NCBI RefSeq assembly: GCF_014851395.1
Contig: NW_024044459.1
Location: 1,798,001-1,862,000 of the forward strand
Length of the DNA stretch: 64,000 nucleotides
Direction of reading: 5' to 3'
Source of the DNA: Micropterus salmoides
Taxonomy: Eukaryota > Chordata > Actinopteri > Centrarchiformes > Centrarchidae
The notes beneath the pieces were generated by a model. The model worked only from the letters and a program-made list of their open reading frames with translations, was not told the DNA's origin and did no database searches. The translations under genes and the position numbers were made by a program. Positions 45,180 through 57,410 of the stretch are shown here, in pieces; the stretch's first letter is position 1; every line of letters begins with the position of its first letter.

Positions 45180-45750
45180 CAAAAGGACCATTACATATCG
45201 AAACATCAAACAAGCGTGTATACCTAAACTATCCGGTACCCTTGCAAGCCATCTTAACAGTTATACCCCAAACTGCACAGTTGATGACTTGGTTAATCAC
45301 TACAACCTGGCTCTGTCAAGTAGTCTGGACTCTCATTCTCTTGTCCTGCTGCCTGGTTCACTGCTGAACTCATGAAGGCCACAGGGCGGAGGCTGGAGAG
45401 GTACTATAAAAAATCTAACTATTACTCTACACTCATTGGCAACCAACACATCAACCTAAACAGCTTTTTTCCACTATCAACCGCCTCTGCCCACCATCCA
45501 CCAGCAACTGCAGCTTTCCAGCTCCTCCCACCCAACAACACTACCGCTGCTGGATGCAAACTCTTCACATGTCTTCACACCGAAGGACTGCCTCTCCTCT
45601 TTCTCCCCGCTCAAAACAGCTCAAGTTCTTGAGCTAGTGTCAAAAGCAAAGGCCTTGACCAGCACACAGGATCGAATGCCGACTTCCAACGCTGGGTCCC
45701 ACATTGGTCAACATCATCAACACCTTGCTGTCTTCTGGGGTGGTCCCCAC
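45180..45750 (+). mobile_element. L2-like LINE relic, second copy
   Basis: It corresponds to 31,300-31,870. Confidence 0.6.
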
Positions 45751-45884
45751 CAGCTTTAAAACTGCTAGCTTATTTAGAAAGATTATTTTTTTCTTATTTA
45801 TTTTATACATCTACCACAGCTGCCTGAACCTTTCTTTTTTACCACCACCACCACCATACACATACACACACACATTGTTCTTAC

Positions 45885-46061
45885 CGTCCTCTCCTCCATG
45901 CTGTGCCCTTTCCTCTGAATGGCCTCCTGGCTGTCAGGCGGTGGGGAGACGCTTTGGCCCTGAGGGTCCACCCAGCTGTACATGTGGTTGGTGATGTAGC
46001 CTCCAGGGATCCGACCCATAGAACACACTGACATGGCCAGCATCTTGCATCCCTTCAGCAC
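45885..46061 (-). CDS. whrn: Whirlin PDZ1-end/linker exon, second copy
   Basis: It is identical in layout to 32,005-32,181: the same acceptor, the same donor GTAAGAAC, and 59 codons from VLKGCKMLAM to EERT. As the partner exon at 25,559-25,684 lies outside the duplicated block, only one exon is repeated. If the duplication is an assembly artefact, this and the 32-kb exon are one and the same exon, or two alleles of it. If it were real, the transcript could include the exon twice in frame, since it is phase 0 at both ends. Confidence 0.8.
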
Positions 46062-46472
46062 CTGCATCAGGAGAGGAGGGTGAGGATGTGGAAGTGCTAC
46101 AAATGGCAGACCTCATGAACCCACACAGCACTGTGGCCTGAGCATTATCATCACATAACCCCCAAACCCCAACAGAACCAATAAAAATATTATTTTATGG
46201 CTATTTTGAGAAATGTAGCTTTGTACACAAGGATGCATGCACAACACTGTTTACAGAGCTGTATGCACTGGCACTGCTTCAGGATGTTACTTTGCGTAAC
46301 TCACCAGCACTAACACAAAGCGATTTCTTCATACACACCGGTGAACAAGGGTTGCAATTGGCTGTTTCCTGCGGGGTTACAGGACTGCTACTGGAGCATG
46401 GCCGTCACTAACAGCATAAATAGAATGCACGCATTCTGCTTGCTGGCTAAATGATAACATTCTATATTCTAT

Positions 46473-46880
46473 TTGTTACAGAATTGGAACATGCTAGACT
46501 CTAGGCACTGTGAAGATAGAGAAATGGCAGAGAAACAGCCAAAGAGGAAAAGGTCTGAAGAGTATGAACAGAGAAGAAAGTTATATGACCAGGCAAGGGC
46601 GAGGGTGTTTCAACGCTGGAGAAATTTCCAAGATTTTAAATTTGGCAGGGCTTCTGAGGGAGCACTGAAGGAAGGGTTGTGTTTCAAGTTCAAATATCAG
46701 CAATGTCTGTCCTCCCAGCCAGTCTGCACCTTTGTCTGGAGCCAGCTCCCACAACCTCTCCCTCCAAGCCCCGACCCCCCTCTGCTCATTCATTCCCTAT
46801 TAGTTTGTTGTCCAATAAACCTCTTAAATTCACCATCGGCTCCAGTCTGCTCTTGGGTACTGTTTCAAAGCCTGACAGTT
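46473..46880 (+). pseudogene. Transposon-associated basic-domain fragment, second copy
   Basis: It corresponds to 32,593-33,000. Confidence 0.4.
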
Positions 46881-47741
46881 CCTGAGCCACCATTTTGAAC
46901 CAGTGGTCCGCAAACCATCCACGTGGTCGTGTCCACTCCCGTCTCTCACCTTCGTTGATCCCAATACATTAGTATAAAGAAAGTTTAGGTTCTTTTTCTC
47001 TTCCATTTTTTAAATCTGTCTATACAACAGAGACACATCATACACTTTTCTCAAACACCGGCAGCTGCTGTGCCATTCATCATAAACTTTGGCTTTGAAA
47101 CTTCATACAACAAGGCCCAAACAAAGAAGCGCTGAACGCAAAATGGTTAGTAAACATGTTTAGCTCCGCATTGGCTGTCTACCGTTTGCAACAACCTACG
47201 GGAGGTTTACTCCGACTGTTGTTTGTTATGAAAAGATGAATGAGCATTTGTTTGCTTGTCAAAGTTGTCGTAGTCGATAAATGTAACCATTTACATCCCG
47301 TTGCCTGCCATCACTTTAATTATTAAATTTGGCTGCAAACAGGTTTATTGTTGATCATGTAACGTTAAAGTTTTATTTAGTTAACGTTACACTGGTTTGA
47401 GAGTCTGGGGATGTGTTGACTTACAGTAGTTTATAAGCTGTCATTAATTGCATTTCACATTACATGGTTGTGAAAAACAGGTGACAGAGAATCCCTTATA
47501 GCTATGCAGTGTTAGAAGCAGCCTGATTTGAATGTGGCAGGTGATAAAACATTCATTATAACCACGAAAGACTTAAGACTTGGACTCTAGCTCAAAGACT
47601 TGTGAGCATCTCTGCTGGATGGTCTCTGTAGACATTAGGGCCACCCTGTTTTTAGATTTTCTTTCTTATTCTGTGCAACTGTCTGCCATTGAGGTTTAAT
47701 TTTCCCAGAAAGAAGAAGAAAATAATTTTGGATAACTTACA

Positions 47742-47997
47742 GAGGTAGAGCAGGTCGCCTACTAATCAGATGATCGGTGGTCCAATCCCCCTGCTTCTCC
47801 AGTCTGTTGAGCATACAAGATTCTGAACTCCAAATTGCTCCTGCAGGCTGTGCCATCAGTGTGTGAGCGTGTGTGAATGACAAATGATAGTTTTTTTCTA
47901 ATGAGCAGTTGGCACCTTGCATGGCATCCACTGTCATCAGTGTGGGAAAAGGGTGAATGTGACTTGTAAATCACTTGGAAGGAGCTACATTTACATA
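47742..47997 (+). mobile_element. tRNA-derived SINE, second copy
   Basis: It corresponds to 33,862-34,118. Confidence 0.7.
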
Positions 47998-48714
47998 GGC
48001 CCCATCCACACTACTGCGTTTTTGAATTAAAACGGAGACCTTTTGCTACGTCTGCACCTCCCGTCCAGACTAAAACGGCAAAAACATTGACCTAAAACGG
48101 AGAAGTTTGGAAACACTGCCGACCCCGTTTTGCGTTTCGAAACTCCGGAGGGGTTTTAGTGAAGACAGGCAAAAATGGACAACTTTAGAAACGATGACGC
48201 GGACGCTCACGCTCGGCTCTCTGATTGGGTCTTATAAGTCATGCAAAGCAGACACACGGTGCTACTGTCAGAGTTTTTGAGTTGGTATTTTTATTAAAAT
48301 ATTCTGTACCGTGCAAATAATACTTCAGTCGATCTGCCTACACCTGTACTGTGCATGTCGCCGTTTACTTTGCAACTCTGTCTGTTTTCCGCCGCCACTG
48401 TCCCGTGTTACATTGAGTCACAGTCCCAGCTCGTTATTGGTCCATGCAAAAAGAAATCTGGTCTGATTCTTCGTCTGTATTTCTTTATTCTTTCGCCAGA
48501 TCTCCTGTAACTACTGAATAGACCATCTGCTTCATGTTTACACCGGCACGCGCATGCCCAGTGTACCCGAACGGGCACCGGATGCCCGTTTTCAGTCGTT
48601 TTAATGTAGACGGGGATCACCTCTGATACACAGCTAAAACGCTGGTGTGGACAGAGATTGTATTCGTTTTAATTGTCCGTTTGTAAACTAAAACTGAGTA
48701 GTGTGGATGGGGCC
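47998..48714. mobile_element. MITE-E, second copy
   Basis: It corresponds to 34,119-34,834, with the same GGCCCCATCCACACTACT ends. It is one base longer (GACCCCGTTTT against GACCCGTTTT). Confidence 0.75.
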
Positions 48715-48810
48715 ATAGTCCTAGGGGACATTCCTCATGACACCTCCCTCACTTCCACAGCAGAGTTCTAATCGTGAGTCAAAAGGCTTTTAAAGAAAAC
48801 ATAAAAGAGG

Positions 48811-48920
48811 GGTGCAGCTAGCTCAGGTGGTGGAGCATGTGCCCCATGTACAAGGCTGAGTCCTTACTGCAGATTCCTGGGTTCAAATCCGGCCCACGGA
48901 GGAACCCGCTGAACGATACA
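48811..48920 (+). mobile_element. tRNA-derived SINE head, second copy
   Basis: It corresponds to 34,931-35,040. Confidence 0.65.
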
Positions 48921-50659
48921 CAAAGTTTTCATTTTTTAAATATTATCTGGCAGCAATATTTAAAAGTCATACCAACATGCTGTTACTTCAGCGAGACTGC
49001 AGTAGGATGCCAAAGAACTAGCAGACTTGGGACCAGCTGACTACCTACTGTACCTCTTAACAGATCATGAATTCATAAAATAATAATAAATAAATGAAAG
49101 GAGCACAATAAATGTATCCACAAGTAAAACAGTAAAACTAATGATTTTTCATGCATTATGATGCATTAAAACTACTCTGACAAGTACAATGTACGTAACT
49201 TGAATACATGTAACGGAGTAAATGTAACTTGTTACTACACACCTCTGCGTACACGTGCAAACTAAACAGCAGCTTGTCCAGATGTGACAAATGTGAGATG
49301 TGGTTGTAAGCTAGTAAAAGGATTGAGACAGACAGAAGAAACTTAATGCTGTCAGGAATTACATTTGCTATCAACATAAAGAGTAAATGGTTAAAAGGAA
49401 CTTGTATGCAAAAATGTTCACTGTCAATTTATATAATTTGTTTCCCTACAAAATGTTGTTCATGGCAACTAAACTGCGGTCATGTTAAGGTAACTTAAAG
49501 TAAATACTTGATGTTAGGGAAAGATGGCGGTCTTAAAAAGTCTGTCTGACTTCAAGCGCAAGGCAAGATGCATTGACTTTTTAAATATTCCAAATAGTAT
49601 GTTTCATGATCTTTCCATAACCTTAAAGTTGCACTAATCAGTATTTTTATTTGTGTGTAATGTGAAATGTGTTGCTTGTAGTGAGAAACCCACCAAGAAT
49701 TATTACCTGACTCTGAGGTTTTTGTTATCTCTTATGCAGTGTTTAGCATCTTGCAGCCTGCAACTTTACTGCATTCCAGCAGTTGCTAGCTCAGTGAAAA
49801 AGCTCTGATCATCCCACTGTACACAACATGGACCTCAGTCCTTCCACCCACTTTTACCTCCTCTCTGTGACTTCTATGCAGTATAATAAAGTTACACTTC
49901 TCTGTAAAAGATGTTGGCAGCAAACTTCATCTCAACAGCATTACCTTTCCTCCTAAAGTTATTTAGCAAAGCAAATTAGATGTTTGTAAATCTATTTTAT
50001 AGAAGCCAGAGTCATGTTACATTCACTTTGCTGATTATTTTTTTGCTAACTTTCTTCTTTCTCTGTCATTATCATTACTTCTCATTCAGTCCTCATGTCA
50101 GCTTGCCCTTCACATAAAGAGGTCTCAGGTTTAACCCCAATCTTGACCCTGCCCTGCTGAAGTGTCCTTGAGTAAAACAGTCACTGTCAGTCTGCTGGAT
50201 GTCCGGCAGAAACAGTGGTGACTGTTTGTGTAGCTATGTATTTGTTTGCTAACACACAAAAACTTTGTAAGGTGATAATATGTCAAATGTGGTGTTTACA
50301 GCTCTTTCTGCTGACCCCAAATAACTATGTACTGCTGCTTTAAATAAGACAGTCTAAATCTTAGCTAAACTATACTAGTTAGCTACTCTGCTCATGTATT
50401 AAGATTATGAATATTGTCATGAATGGCTATACTGTAATTTTAAATTACTGCTTTAAGTTTAAGTTCAGTTCTTGTTACCTAGTTGGAAATGCAAATAAAT
50501 AAATAAATAATATTATAAATATTATAATATATAAGTAAATAGCAAATAATTGACTCACTATGTTCAAAACATTTAATCAAAATATTAAAGTTGCAAGCAG
50601 AGTTGTTTGTATTTGGTTTGACAACTCCTCTTTAAATAACAGTTAGACTAAAAAAGATA

Positions 50660-51543
50660 GACCTGCAGGCTCGCTGCAAATGACACTCGACTCTAATATA
50701 AAATAATAAAACAAAGACGGTTAGCTCCATGGTATAATACTGAAACTTGCAAATTAAAGCAAATATTGTGGAAAATTGAGAGGAATTGGCGTTCCACCAA
50801 ACTGGAAAATTCTCATTTAATTTGGCAAGATAGTCTTAAAACTTACCTTAGAACCTTAGAAACAGCCGTAAAACCAGATATATGTTTAGACCAACTAACT
50901 TCAGTAATTTTTTCATCTAAACCATCAGCCTGCCTCTTAGACCCCATCCCGACTAGGCTGCTTAAAGACGTTTTACCCTTAGTCAGCACTTCTATGCTAG
51001 ATATGATCAATCTATCTCTATCAACAGGCTATGTACCACAGTACTTTAAAGTAGCTGTAATTAAACCTCTTCTGAAAAAGCCCAAACTTGATCCGGATGT
51101 TTTAGCCAACTATAGACCTATATCTAACCTTCCATTTCTCTCTAAGGTTCTGGAGAAAGCAGTTGCTAAACAGCTGTGTGACTTTCTACAGAGCAATAGT
51201 TTATTTGAGGATTTTCAGTCAGGATTTAGAGCTCATCATAGCACAGAGACAGCACTGGTGAAAATTACTAACGACCTCCTTATTGCATCAGACTAAGGAC
51301 TTGTCTCTGTACTGGTTTTACTAGCTCTTAGTGCTGCATTTGATACCATTGACCATCAGATCCTATTACAGAGACTGGAACATTTCATTGGCATTAAAGG
51401 AACCGCTCTAAGCTGGTTTAAGTCCTATTTATCAGATCGATTTCAGTTTGTACATGTTAATGATGAGTCCTCCATGCATGCCAAAGTTACTCATGGAGCT
51501 CCACAAGGATCTGTCCTCGGACCAATCCTCTTCACTTCTCACT
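50660..51543 (+). mobile_element. L2-B RT fragment, second copy
   Basis: It corresponds to 36,783-37,663, including the same premature stop. Confidence 0.85.
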
Positions 51544-51867
51544 AAATTTTTTTTTCAGGAACATGAAAAAACTGTTTTTCTCATAAACAAATGTTACAAA
51601 ATAAATATAAACCCCGGTTATTACTCACATTTAGCGCCATAAGTGAAACACTATCTTTACACGGTCATCAGTGAACTTTAATATTTGAAATGGACATGCA
51701 TGGATTGTTGTGAGCGAAGGTGGACATGCGTGTTTTTTAAATAACGGGCTCCAATGACTTGCGGGTGGTTCCGAGCGCCGAGTCTCTGTTTACATCCCCT
51801 TCAATTGATAAACTATTGACAGTAAGCCTACCCTACTGATTTCCTTTTGATCAATGACCACAACAAA

Positions 51868-52035
51868 GTGTCTGAAAAGGACCTTAAGAGGTGGATGCAC
51901 AATTGGGCAAAGCAGATGATGTAGGCTACCTGCAGAGATTTGCATCCACTTCTTTCTCAGCATATATGAGCGTTACCAGCCGTGAGGTGCATGCAATTCT
52001 CGGAAGGCATGCATAATTGGGCACAACATCAACAC
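51868..52035 (+). repeat. Dispersed repeat fragment, second copy
   Basis: It corresponds to 37,991-38,155 and resembles 4,530-4,700. Confidence 0.7.
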
Positions 52036-52360
52036 TGACGTGTGTGCGTTTGTCACTTCAGGTAAATCATTTAGCTTGTTGTAATCCTTAGCTGAAAACT
52101 CTGAACGTTTTTAATCCAACGCTATCATAATTTCTGTTTCCCCAAAATAATACACTGGACAAATTGCCACAAAAACTTACCTTTCAGCCTAACCACATCC
52201 GGAGGCTATTAAGATTCTTTGTTTAAATTAACAGCTGCAGTGCCTCTAAAAGGGACACATGTAACTCTATTTTATAAACGTTACCTGTAGTCGCTGGTTA
52301 AAGGCAAAACTTCAGATGCTACCTGAGCTAAATAATAAGATGCCGATTTTAAAAATCATG

Positions 52361-52785
52361 CCAATCATCATCAATATGCTATCTTAACATCGTGAACAAC
52401 AATAGTGGGCAATGACCAAATAAAATCAAGTTGGTTTAATCAACAAAGGTTGAAATTCACTGTATTTATGTAAATAAAAACACATTCAAAATGTTAAGCC
52501 ACAAAATACATCACACACATTACTATTATAATTATGAACAGTCAGGAAAGATGATCAAGCTATTTGTTAGAGACAATTGATCAGACTCTGTAATACTACT
52601 TCTTAATAACTTATTTAATACTTGGAACAATAACAAATTATATTAATATCATTAAAACCTGTAAAGCCATCACAAAGTCAGGTAAAATTTAATTACACTC
52701 AATTTAATAAACAACTGTAACCAAGTCAGCCTATGTACATCTGTGTGTGCATGCGCCTGTGTGATATTCCAGCCGGTGATGGGCA
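52361..52785. other. AT-rich, nothing recognised
   Basis: The first single-copy sequence after duplication 2. No coding signature; it is probably 3' flank of the pseudogene that ends at 52,786. Confidence 0.45.
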
Positions 52786-52990
52786 TCACTCATGGTCCAG
52801 TCCATCATAGAAGGAGTGGAAGTCCTTGGGCAAAACCTGTTTTTGTGTTTGAACTTCAGCTCTTTAATTTTCTGGCTGGAGTTGTACTGAGGGGACACTG
52901 TGGTGACACTTCCTGAGAGATGGGGACGGATGGGCTTCCCAGTCATCTGAGTGGAGAATCTTGTACTCCATAGTGCCATCCACGTTGTAT

Positions 52991-53555
52991 CTAGTGGATA
53001 GAGGGAAGATATTAGAAGGGAAAAGAGGGACAGTGAGAAGATATGAAGTCAAATTTAATAGATTAAATTATAGACAGTGTGTCTATCAATGTCTTCCACA
53101 GTGGGGGAAGTAGTATTAAGAACTTTAACTTAAGGAAAAGTAGCAAAACCACACTGTAGAAATATTAGAAGTATAAATTCTACATTAAAATGTTACTAAA
53201 GTAAATACACACAATTATTACCATCAAAATATAATTTAAAAATATACTTTGTTGCAGCTGGTAAAGGTGGAGCTGATTCCAACTACTTTATATTCCGCTA
53301 AGCAGCTAAATCCATCAAAATACTTCATAATATAGTTTGATTTGATTTTATAAATCTTTATAATCTGAATCTGTAAAGTAATGAGTAACTAAAGATGCCA
53401 AATAAATGTAGTGGAGTAATAAGTACAATATATTTTTTTAAATGTAGTGCAGTAAAAGTATAAGTACTCAATACAGAAATTCAGTAAATGTGCTTCACCA
53501 CTGATGTCTTTTGACATAGAAGGTGACATCTGAATGAATGTGTCTGATAAAATAC
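52991..53555 (-). other. Intron of the pseudogene
   Basis: It is bounded by a donor (AATCAG|GTATTT at 53,556/53,555) and an acceptor (TATCCACTAG at 52,991). Splicing joins ...GI to R-YNVDGTMEYKI in the family's expected register. A retained intron argues against a processed (retrocopied) pseudogene. Confidence 0.7.
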
Positions 53556-54416
53556 CTGATTCCTCAAAGATCATGCACGGTTGGATCTCTAGCTTTTTTC
53601 CCTGGTCGGATGGACTTGCAGATGGTCACCTGGCTGAAGTCTGTGGAGAAACTGTGGTCCACGTACCTCACATGGTATGGCCTGGGATTGGAGCGAGCTC
53701 CCCGGATCACTGCAGCATACTCAGCCAGAACAGAGATCTCTCTATCTCTCAGTTGTCTCTCTATCACACTGTGCACAGAATCACACTCCATTTGTGTGTG
53801 ACCTCGAGATACTTCTGCGTCACTATCTTCTGTTTTTCGGTCTCGAACTTGAGGAGGGCGTTGCTCAGGAGCAGGTTTCGGTTCTGGTAGCCCTATCTAT
53901 CACTCCACAGGATGTATTCTTCATACGAGGGGCTTGCTTCGAGAAAGTGCACGATACATGAAGCAAACTCGTTGGTGGAGAGACCAGCTTCACCTTCATG
54001 CCACAGGTAATTTGTTGCATCATGTGATGCCATGTCAAAGATGGTGAAGTTATGAACACTGAGCTTAGTCTTGTAATAGAGGGCGGAGGCTTGCAGCTTG
54101 GGGCAGAGCAGGAGCCCCTTTAGATCCATGCATGCCACCAAGGTCTTCTCACCTGTCTCATCTTTGTCCTTCTGCTTCATGGCTCATGCTGTGTCTTTTT
54201 TAAGGCAGTGCTCCTCCCATGTGGCAGCTTCAATGTTTCTAGCCTTGAATGAACAGCAGGTATCACACTGGTCTTTCTTTGGGTGAAAGAGAGAAAGATT
54301 TAAGTCATTGAAAACATTAGTAAAACTTGCCTTGACAGAGACTGGATTCCATGTTCAGCACAAGAGCACTTATACTCTGTGTGGAGATGACTGAGAAATT
54401 TGAACACCGGCTCCAG

Positions 54417-55841
54417 CAAGAGGGTCCAACTGCAGACATCCACTGTCAGGCCACCTCCACTGTCAGGCCAGTCAGGAAAGGAAATACACGCAAAAACTAC
54501 GAAATAAAAGTGTGCGATTTGACAGGAAACGCATTCAAAAATTATAAAGTTTTATCACATAGACATAGGGGGAGGGTTTTTATCATATGTATTTAGTCAA
54601 CATTGTAACGGGAAACTAGCAGGCTAATTCCTTAAATATAGCATATTGATTTGAGCCTATTCTACTTAGCACTTAACGTGCCAATGTAGCAACAAAGCCG
54701 ACTATATATCGCTTCAATCATTCAACTATTAACAGTATCTTTTTTTACAGGCACTATTTATTTATTCTGTCAAAATATGACATTAATTCCGTCCATACAG
54801 CCACATCCATTCACAGAAAAACATCGTCGTTGATTAAGAGTCATCCAGTCATCTTAAAGGACACACACACACACACTTCTCATTCATAATTTACCTTTGA
54901 AGAGTAATATACTATGGCATTTTACTGCAATCAGCTGAATTTAATAGGAAAAAACGGACAACTGTGGAAACTGGACTACAATTTGAGCTTCGTGGGAGTC
55001 TGTAGTATAACGTTTTTTACCGGTGGGGATTAATAAATAAACAATAGAAGCCTGGACAGAGACTTCATTGCTCATTACGTGGTCAACACTTTCTCTCACA
55101 CACAGCAGCCCACTACTTGCCCCAGATGTGTGTGATACTGCAACAAAGTTTAAGTTTTAAAAGCCTGAAATAAACCAACAAAGACTACTGCTCAAGGAGA
55201 GACCGCAAACCCGCCCTTTATGGTATCATATTAATTATTAATCATGTTGTAATGACATTCATGCGGTGTGCACGATAGTTCGTTTGGAAAATGTGTTTAT
55301 TTTAGTGTGTTTATCTTATTAACATAATGTACATTTGTGATTAAAAATAATGGTTGTTGGTATATGAATTACTGACCCCCACAGATGCAGGATTAAGAGC
55401 TCAGACCCTCCTTATGCAAACCTATGCTATTGTAAAATGCTTTACAAAAAAACGAACACACAGTAGCTTCATACAGTCTATGAGTAACGTTAGCTTACGT
55501 TATCCAAAGGAAAAAAAATCTAATCCTGCTACTTCAGGAGCTAACGCTAGCCACCGTTGCCGTTAGCTATGTAGAACGACAAATAAACTAATTTACACAC
55601 GTTTAACATTCTGTAATTTGTGTGATTTAGATGTACAGTATTGACAGCGGTAGCTATTTACAGCGAATATACATCAAGAGCAATGCATTCAGACTTTACT
55701 CAGTGTTTTGGATAATGCTCACCTACCGCTGTCGTGATGTGTAGAGTAGCGAAACAACCGAGAATGCATCACGTTACGTCCTATGGGGATGGAAAAAAAA
55801 CTGACCGGCCTGACAGTGGAGGTCTGCAGTTGGACCCCTCT
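54417..55841. mobile_element. 1.4-kb non-autonomous DNA transposon in the pseudogene exon, 9-bp target duplication
   Basis: CGGCTCCAG occurs at 54,408-54,416 and 55,842-55,850, directly flanking the insert. The ends are inverted repeats: (CAA)GAGGGTCCAACTGCAGAC at the left and GAGGGGTCCAACTGCAGACC reverse-complemented at the right, followed by TCCACTGTCAGGCC on both sides. Removing it rejoins the exon reading (KMYLEP with VFKFLSHLH). No ORF with a transposase signature was seen inside. A 9-bp duplication fits the Mutator-like range best, with 8-bp-TSD superfamilies possible if the boundary is off by one. Interior features are an AC repeat near 54,860 and AT-rich DNA. Confidence 0.8.
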
Positions 55842-57012
55842 CGGCTCCAGGTACATCTTTGATGAAGAGGACCTACAGTGGTGTGATGGAACCTTGTGAA
55901 GATCTACAAGGAAGGTCTTAAGGACGTCCTGCTCTTCTGACCTCACTCTCGCTCTCTCAGTCTTTTCAGGACTCTCTCCTCTTCTTCTTACCCATTTAAA
56001 AAAAAAACACAGCTTTATGCCTAGTATAGACAGGTACATGCGTTGGCACACTCTGATTTTTCTCGCATCCACTACAAGATGACAGGAAATGGATGCCGAC
56101 CTCCTGGATTCATCTGCTCCTGTGCGCCGCCGCTTTACACTGCTTATCTCCACCAAAGATTTAACAAAAATTTTCCTCTCTTTCCAGTCTAATTTCCCCC
56201 AGAAATACCTGAAGATCTCCTCCCTCTTTGAGTCCTCTACTTCTCTGCAGTGCAGTTTAGTGGACTTTTGGCAGGCCGCAGACTGGCATGGTATCCCTAT
56301 TTTTCTTCCCTCCTTCAAACCAGGCTCTTGATTCTTCTTGACTGGATTGGCCCCTCGTTCTCCTTCTTTTCTGGACATTCACGTTCCAGGTCTCTGGATC
56401 TCCTTTCTTCCTTGACCTTCCTGGACGAGCCCCACCAGCTGAAGAATCCTCCTCAACTCCTTCTCCTTGTGATTAAAAGAAAGAGAAAACAAAAATTCTG
56501 TAAATGTTGTCCTCACAGTGTGTCGTAGTGGTGTGTGTATTTCTGCATGAGAAAGACAGTGTGTGCAGCTGACCACAAACAGTAACAAGCCAACTAGGAA
56601 AACATCCAACAGTTTAACAAACACTACTGCATTAAATACATCATGCACTTACGTGTGCATCAGAGTGTGTCTGTTTATTGGTGCTGTTTTATTACTTCTT
56701 ACTCTATTGTGATCTCTAAATTGCTTTGTGCTATATTTTTTTTATGAAAGATTGTATACAAAGAGTTTGCTTTTATTATTATTATACATCCAAAAAGTGT
56801 GCAAATCCAGTTAAGTTCAGGTGCAAGACGAATATATCAGTACAGGACACAAAGCAAAAAGGTCTGCACACCGTCCCACCGACTTCAAATAAATTTGTTT
56901 TGGAGGCAGTGCTTGGTTCTATAAGATCAGATGAAAATGTTGCCCTCAAGAACAGTTTTTATTTGGAGTCTAATGGTGTGCAGACCATTCTGTCCTAGGT
57001 CATAATACCCAC

Positions 57013-57078
57013 CTTCATTTTCAAATCCATCTGGCACAATAGCAGCAGGAGACTCAACCTGGTCACGCTCAGGGGAAT
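57013..57078 (-). pseudogene. Small exon, downstream member of a tandem exon pair (66 bp)
   Basis: It has an acceptor (TATCTTTTCCAG) and a donor (GAAG|GTGGGTATTA). It encodes DSPERDQVESPAAIVPDGFE. It is phase-symmetric, so it can be skipped or repeated without frame change. Its sequence and flanking intron bases match those of 57,348-57,410. Confidence 0.7.
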
Positions 57079-57347
57079 CTGGAAAAGATAAAGAAGAACA
57101 TAAAAAGTACACTTAATGCAGTACTGACATACGTCAGTGTTGCTGACCTAATCCTAATTTACTTCACTGGCACTGTACTTAAGTATCTCTTTTGTGTTCT
57201 CTTCAATTCTGAGTTTTCAAAGACGCCCACATTAATTTGGATGGACTGATACTGCATTTAGATATGTGAAGCTCTGTGATCTGCATTTGTTGTAGGAAAT
57301 GTTTTACACACAAAAAAATAATTTTAAATAACTTTAATAATACCTAC

Positions 57348-57410
57348 CTTCACTTTCACATTCATCCGGTACAAAAGCAGGAGACTCAACCTGGTCACAC
57401 TCAAGGGAAT
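57348..57410 (-). pseudogene. Small exon, upstream member of the tandem exon pair (63 bp)
   Basis: It encodes DSLECDQVESPAFVPDECES. It has a donor (GAAG|GTAGGTATTA) and a weakened acceptor (CTTTTCAAG in place of CTTTTCCAG). It is one codon shorter than its neighbour. It evidently arose by local duplication of about 335 bp. Confidence 0.7.

Larger units (their letters stand above)
38983..52360 (+). repeat. Gap-flanking duplication 2, right copy (13.4 kb)
   Basis: It repeats 26,190-38,482 from TGTTTGATCCTTGCATTGG to AAAAATCATGC. The length difference of about 1.09 kb is accounted for by the L2 insertion at 40,659-41,752. Confidence 0.92.

Noticed and set aside
52991..53555. A second transposon in the pseudogene
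   Set aside because: The segment has donor and acceptor signals and splices into the expected frame, so it is an intron. No inverted ends were seen.
55719..56378. An intact 219-residue protein-coding gene
   Set aside because: It is the N-terminal part of the pseudogene's long exon. The frame only appears to continue because it runs into the transposon at 55,841.
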